Shown: positions 50,910 through 52,615 of the stretch, piece after piece
How positions within the stretch are numbered: position 1 is the stretch's first letter
Layout: every line of letters begins with the position of its first letter
From: an uncultured delta proteobacterium
GTDB lineage: Bacteria; Myxococcota_A; Polyangia; Polyangiales; Ga0077539
Assembly (NCBI GenBank): GCA_903845045.1
Contig: CAIMWA010000568.1
Span: forward strand, 1-52,615
Direction: 5' to 3'
DNA: 52,615 nucleotides
The notes under the pieces: model-generated
Databases searched by the model: none
Seen by the model: only the letters and a program-made list of their open reading frames with translations
Told to the model about the DNA's origin: nothing
Made by a program: the position numbers and the translations under genes

Positions 50910-50915
50910 GAGCCC

Positions 50916-51782
50916 ATGGTGACCCTCGACCAGGCCCGCGCGCTCGACGCCCTCGCCCGCCACGGAACCTTCGCCAAGGCCGCCGCGGCGCTGCAGCGCC
51001 AGCACACGGCGGTGCTCCACGCGCTGCGCACCCTCGAGGCGCAGACCGGCGTCACCGTGCTCGACCGCACCGGCTACCGCACTCGCATCACCGCCGCCGG
51101 CGAGCTCGTGCTCGCGCAGTGCCGTCGCATGCTCGAGGCCGAGCGCGACCTCGGATCGCTCTGCGAGGAGCTTCGCTCGGGGTGGGAGCCCCGGCTCGGC
51201 GTGGTCTTCGACGGCGTGGTCCCGGCCGAGGGGCTGCTGCGGGTCGTGGGCGAGCTGGCCCGGGAGCGCGCCCCGACGCGGCTCACCGTCACCGCGGAGT
51301 TCCTCGGCGGCGTCGAGGAGGCCTTCACCCGCGTCGACGCAGACCTGATGATCTCCGTGCTCCCGCCGCAGCACCTCGCGCTGCGGGCGCGCCCGATGAC
51401 GCCGTTCCGGGCGCTGCTGGTGGCCCATCGGGCCCACCCCCTGGGCGGACGGGCGGCGGCGACGGACGACGACCTGCGCGCCGAGGTGCTGCTCGTCGTG
51501 CGCGGGAGCGATCCCCGGCTGCAGCTCAGCACCGCCGCCCTCGACGTGCCCACGGTGGTGAGCCTCAACGACTTTCACGCGAAGAAGATGGCGATCCTCG
51601 ACGGCCTCGGCTTCGGGTGGATGCCCGAGCACCTCGTCGCCAAGGAGCTTCGCCGCGGGACCCTCGCGCGGGTTCGCTGGAAGGGCGGCAGCTCGCACAC
51701 CTATTACCCGCACGTGTATGCCCGCGGGGCCCGGCCGGCGGGGCGCGCGGCGCGGCGGGTCATCGAGGCGTTGACGGCGTGA
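50916..51782 (+). CDS. LysR family transcriptional regulator
   Basis: 288 aa. Winged helix-turn-helix ~1-62: ALDALARHGTFAKAAAALQR, recognition helix QHTAVLHALRTLEAQTGVTV, wing DRTGYRTRITAAGE. The effector domain follows (~88-288) with FLGGVEEAFTRVDADLMISV and VSLNDFHAKKMAILDGLGF, typical of LTTRs. It is divergent from hmgA-hpd, so it probably controls tyrosine degradation, with an aromatic intermediate as likely effector. Ends 102 bases before groEL, with a hairpin between. Confidence 0.93.
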   Translation: MVTLDQARALDALARHGTFAKAAAALQRQHTAVLHALRTLEAQTGVTVLDRTGYRTRITAAGELVLAQCRRMLEAERDLGSLCEELRSGWEPRLGVVFDGVVPAEGLLRVVGELARERAPTRLTVTAEFLGGVEEAFTRVDADLMISVLPPQHLALRARPMTPFRALLVAHRAHPLGGRAAATDDDLRAEVLLVVRGSDPRLQLSTAALDVPTVVSLNDFHAKKMAILDGLGFGWMPEHLVAKELRRGTLARVRWKGGSSHTYYPHVYARGARPAGRAARRVIEALTA

Positions 51783-51808
51783 GGGAGAGATGGCGCCCCA
51801 AACGCGGA

Positions 51809-51841
51809 CGCCCCGCCCGGAAGTGCTTCCGGAGCGGGGCG
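51809..51841. terminator. Bidirectional hairpin terminator between the LysR-family gene and groEL
   Basis: Arms CGCCCCGCCCGGAAG and CTTCCGGaGCGGGGCG pair over 15 bp with one bulged A and a tiny TG loop (realistically a 4-base GTGC loop). It lies between convergent genes, 27 bases from the LysR-family stop and 44 from the groEL stop. The T tract is poor on both sides, which is usual in such GC-rich genomes. Confidence 0.7.
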
Positions 51842-51884
51842 CCAGCGAGGGGCCTCGACGATCGAGGACCCGATGGGCGATGGA

Positions 51885-52615
<731 letters not shown>

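Overview
The window is GC-rich (around 70% by eye) and gene-dense. It carries about 52 protein-coding genes and no rRNA, tRNA, insertion sequence or CRISPR array that I can support. Several traits point to a myxobacterium (Myxococcota, perhaps Polyangia or a Sandaracinus-like lineage). These are a small protein with a MYXO-CTERM-like sorting tail, Asp-Thr-Gly lipoprotein linkers, an OmpA protein with thrombospondin type-3 repeats, an FHA plus degenerate GGDEF protein, and one ExbB grouped with two ExbDs. The taxonomic placement is inference. Most of the very long open frames here are shadows of real genes on the opposite strand. At ten gene junctions the start codon overlaps the previous stop as ATGA or GTGA, and these junctions fix many of the starts given below.

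Layout, left to right. (1) 1-4484, minus strand: a signalling module of a receiver-first histidine kinase, a PilZ plus SAM-methyltransferase protein and a membrane hybrid kinase. It resembles the phcBSR quorum-sensing operon of Ralstonia. (2) 4503-9698, minus: coaBC, a VanW-family protein, an acyl-CoA thioesterase, an Old Yellow Enzyme reductase and a nitrilase-family amidase. (3) 9712-17424, minus: the rod-shape cluster mreB-mreC-mreD-mrdA-rodA, with a Cys-tailed membrane protein after it and an FHA/GGDEF-like protein before it. (4) 17535-24314, minus: pyruvate dehydrogenase pdhA-pdhB-pdhC, then a small conserved-looking protein and the heme genes hemX-like, hemA and hemC. (5) 24397-30999: an outer-membrane protein, then two divergent proton-channel operons (each one ExbB and two ExbDs) around a 559-bp promoter region with consensus-like sigma-70 elements. 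(6) 31031-37822: a Fur-family regulator, an M50 protease operon that includes an orphan FliH/SctL-like protein, a DUF2207-like membrane protein, a YkvA-family protein and OmpA-TSP3. (7) 37984-41071, plus: a small outer-membrane protein, then a compact redox cluster made of a Rieske lipoprotein, a four-helix His-rich membrane protein, a MYXO-CTERM mini-protein and a two-CxxCH cytochrome. (8) 41073-48571, minus: two large polytopic membrane proteins, menC and a lipoprotein. (9) 48641-51782: the tyrosine-degradation genes hmgA and hpd with a divergent LysR regulator. (10) 51885-52615: the 3' part of groEL, cut by the window edge.

The best candidates for something undescribed are the Rieske/b-type/MYXO-CTERM/diheme cluster, the mirrored ExbB-ExbD-ExbD operons, and the phc-like module whose methyltransferase is fused to PilZ. 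All functional statements rest on motifs read by eye; no database search was possible.
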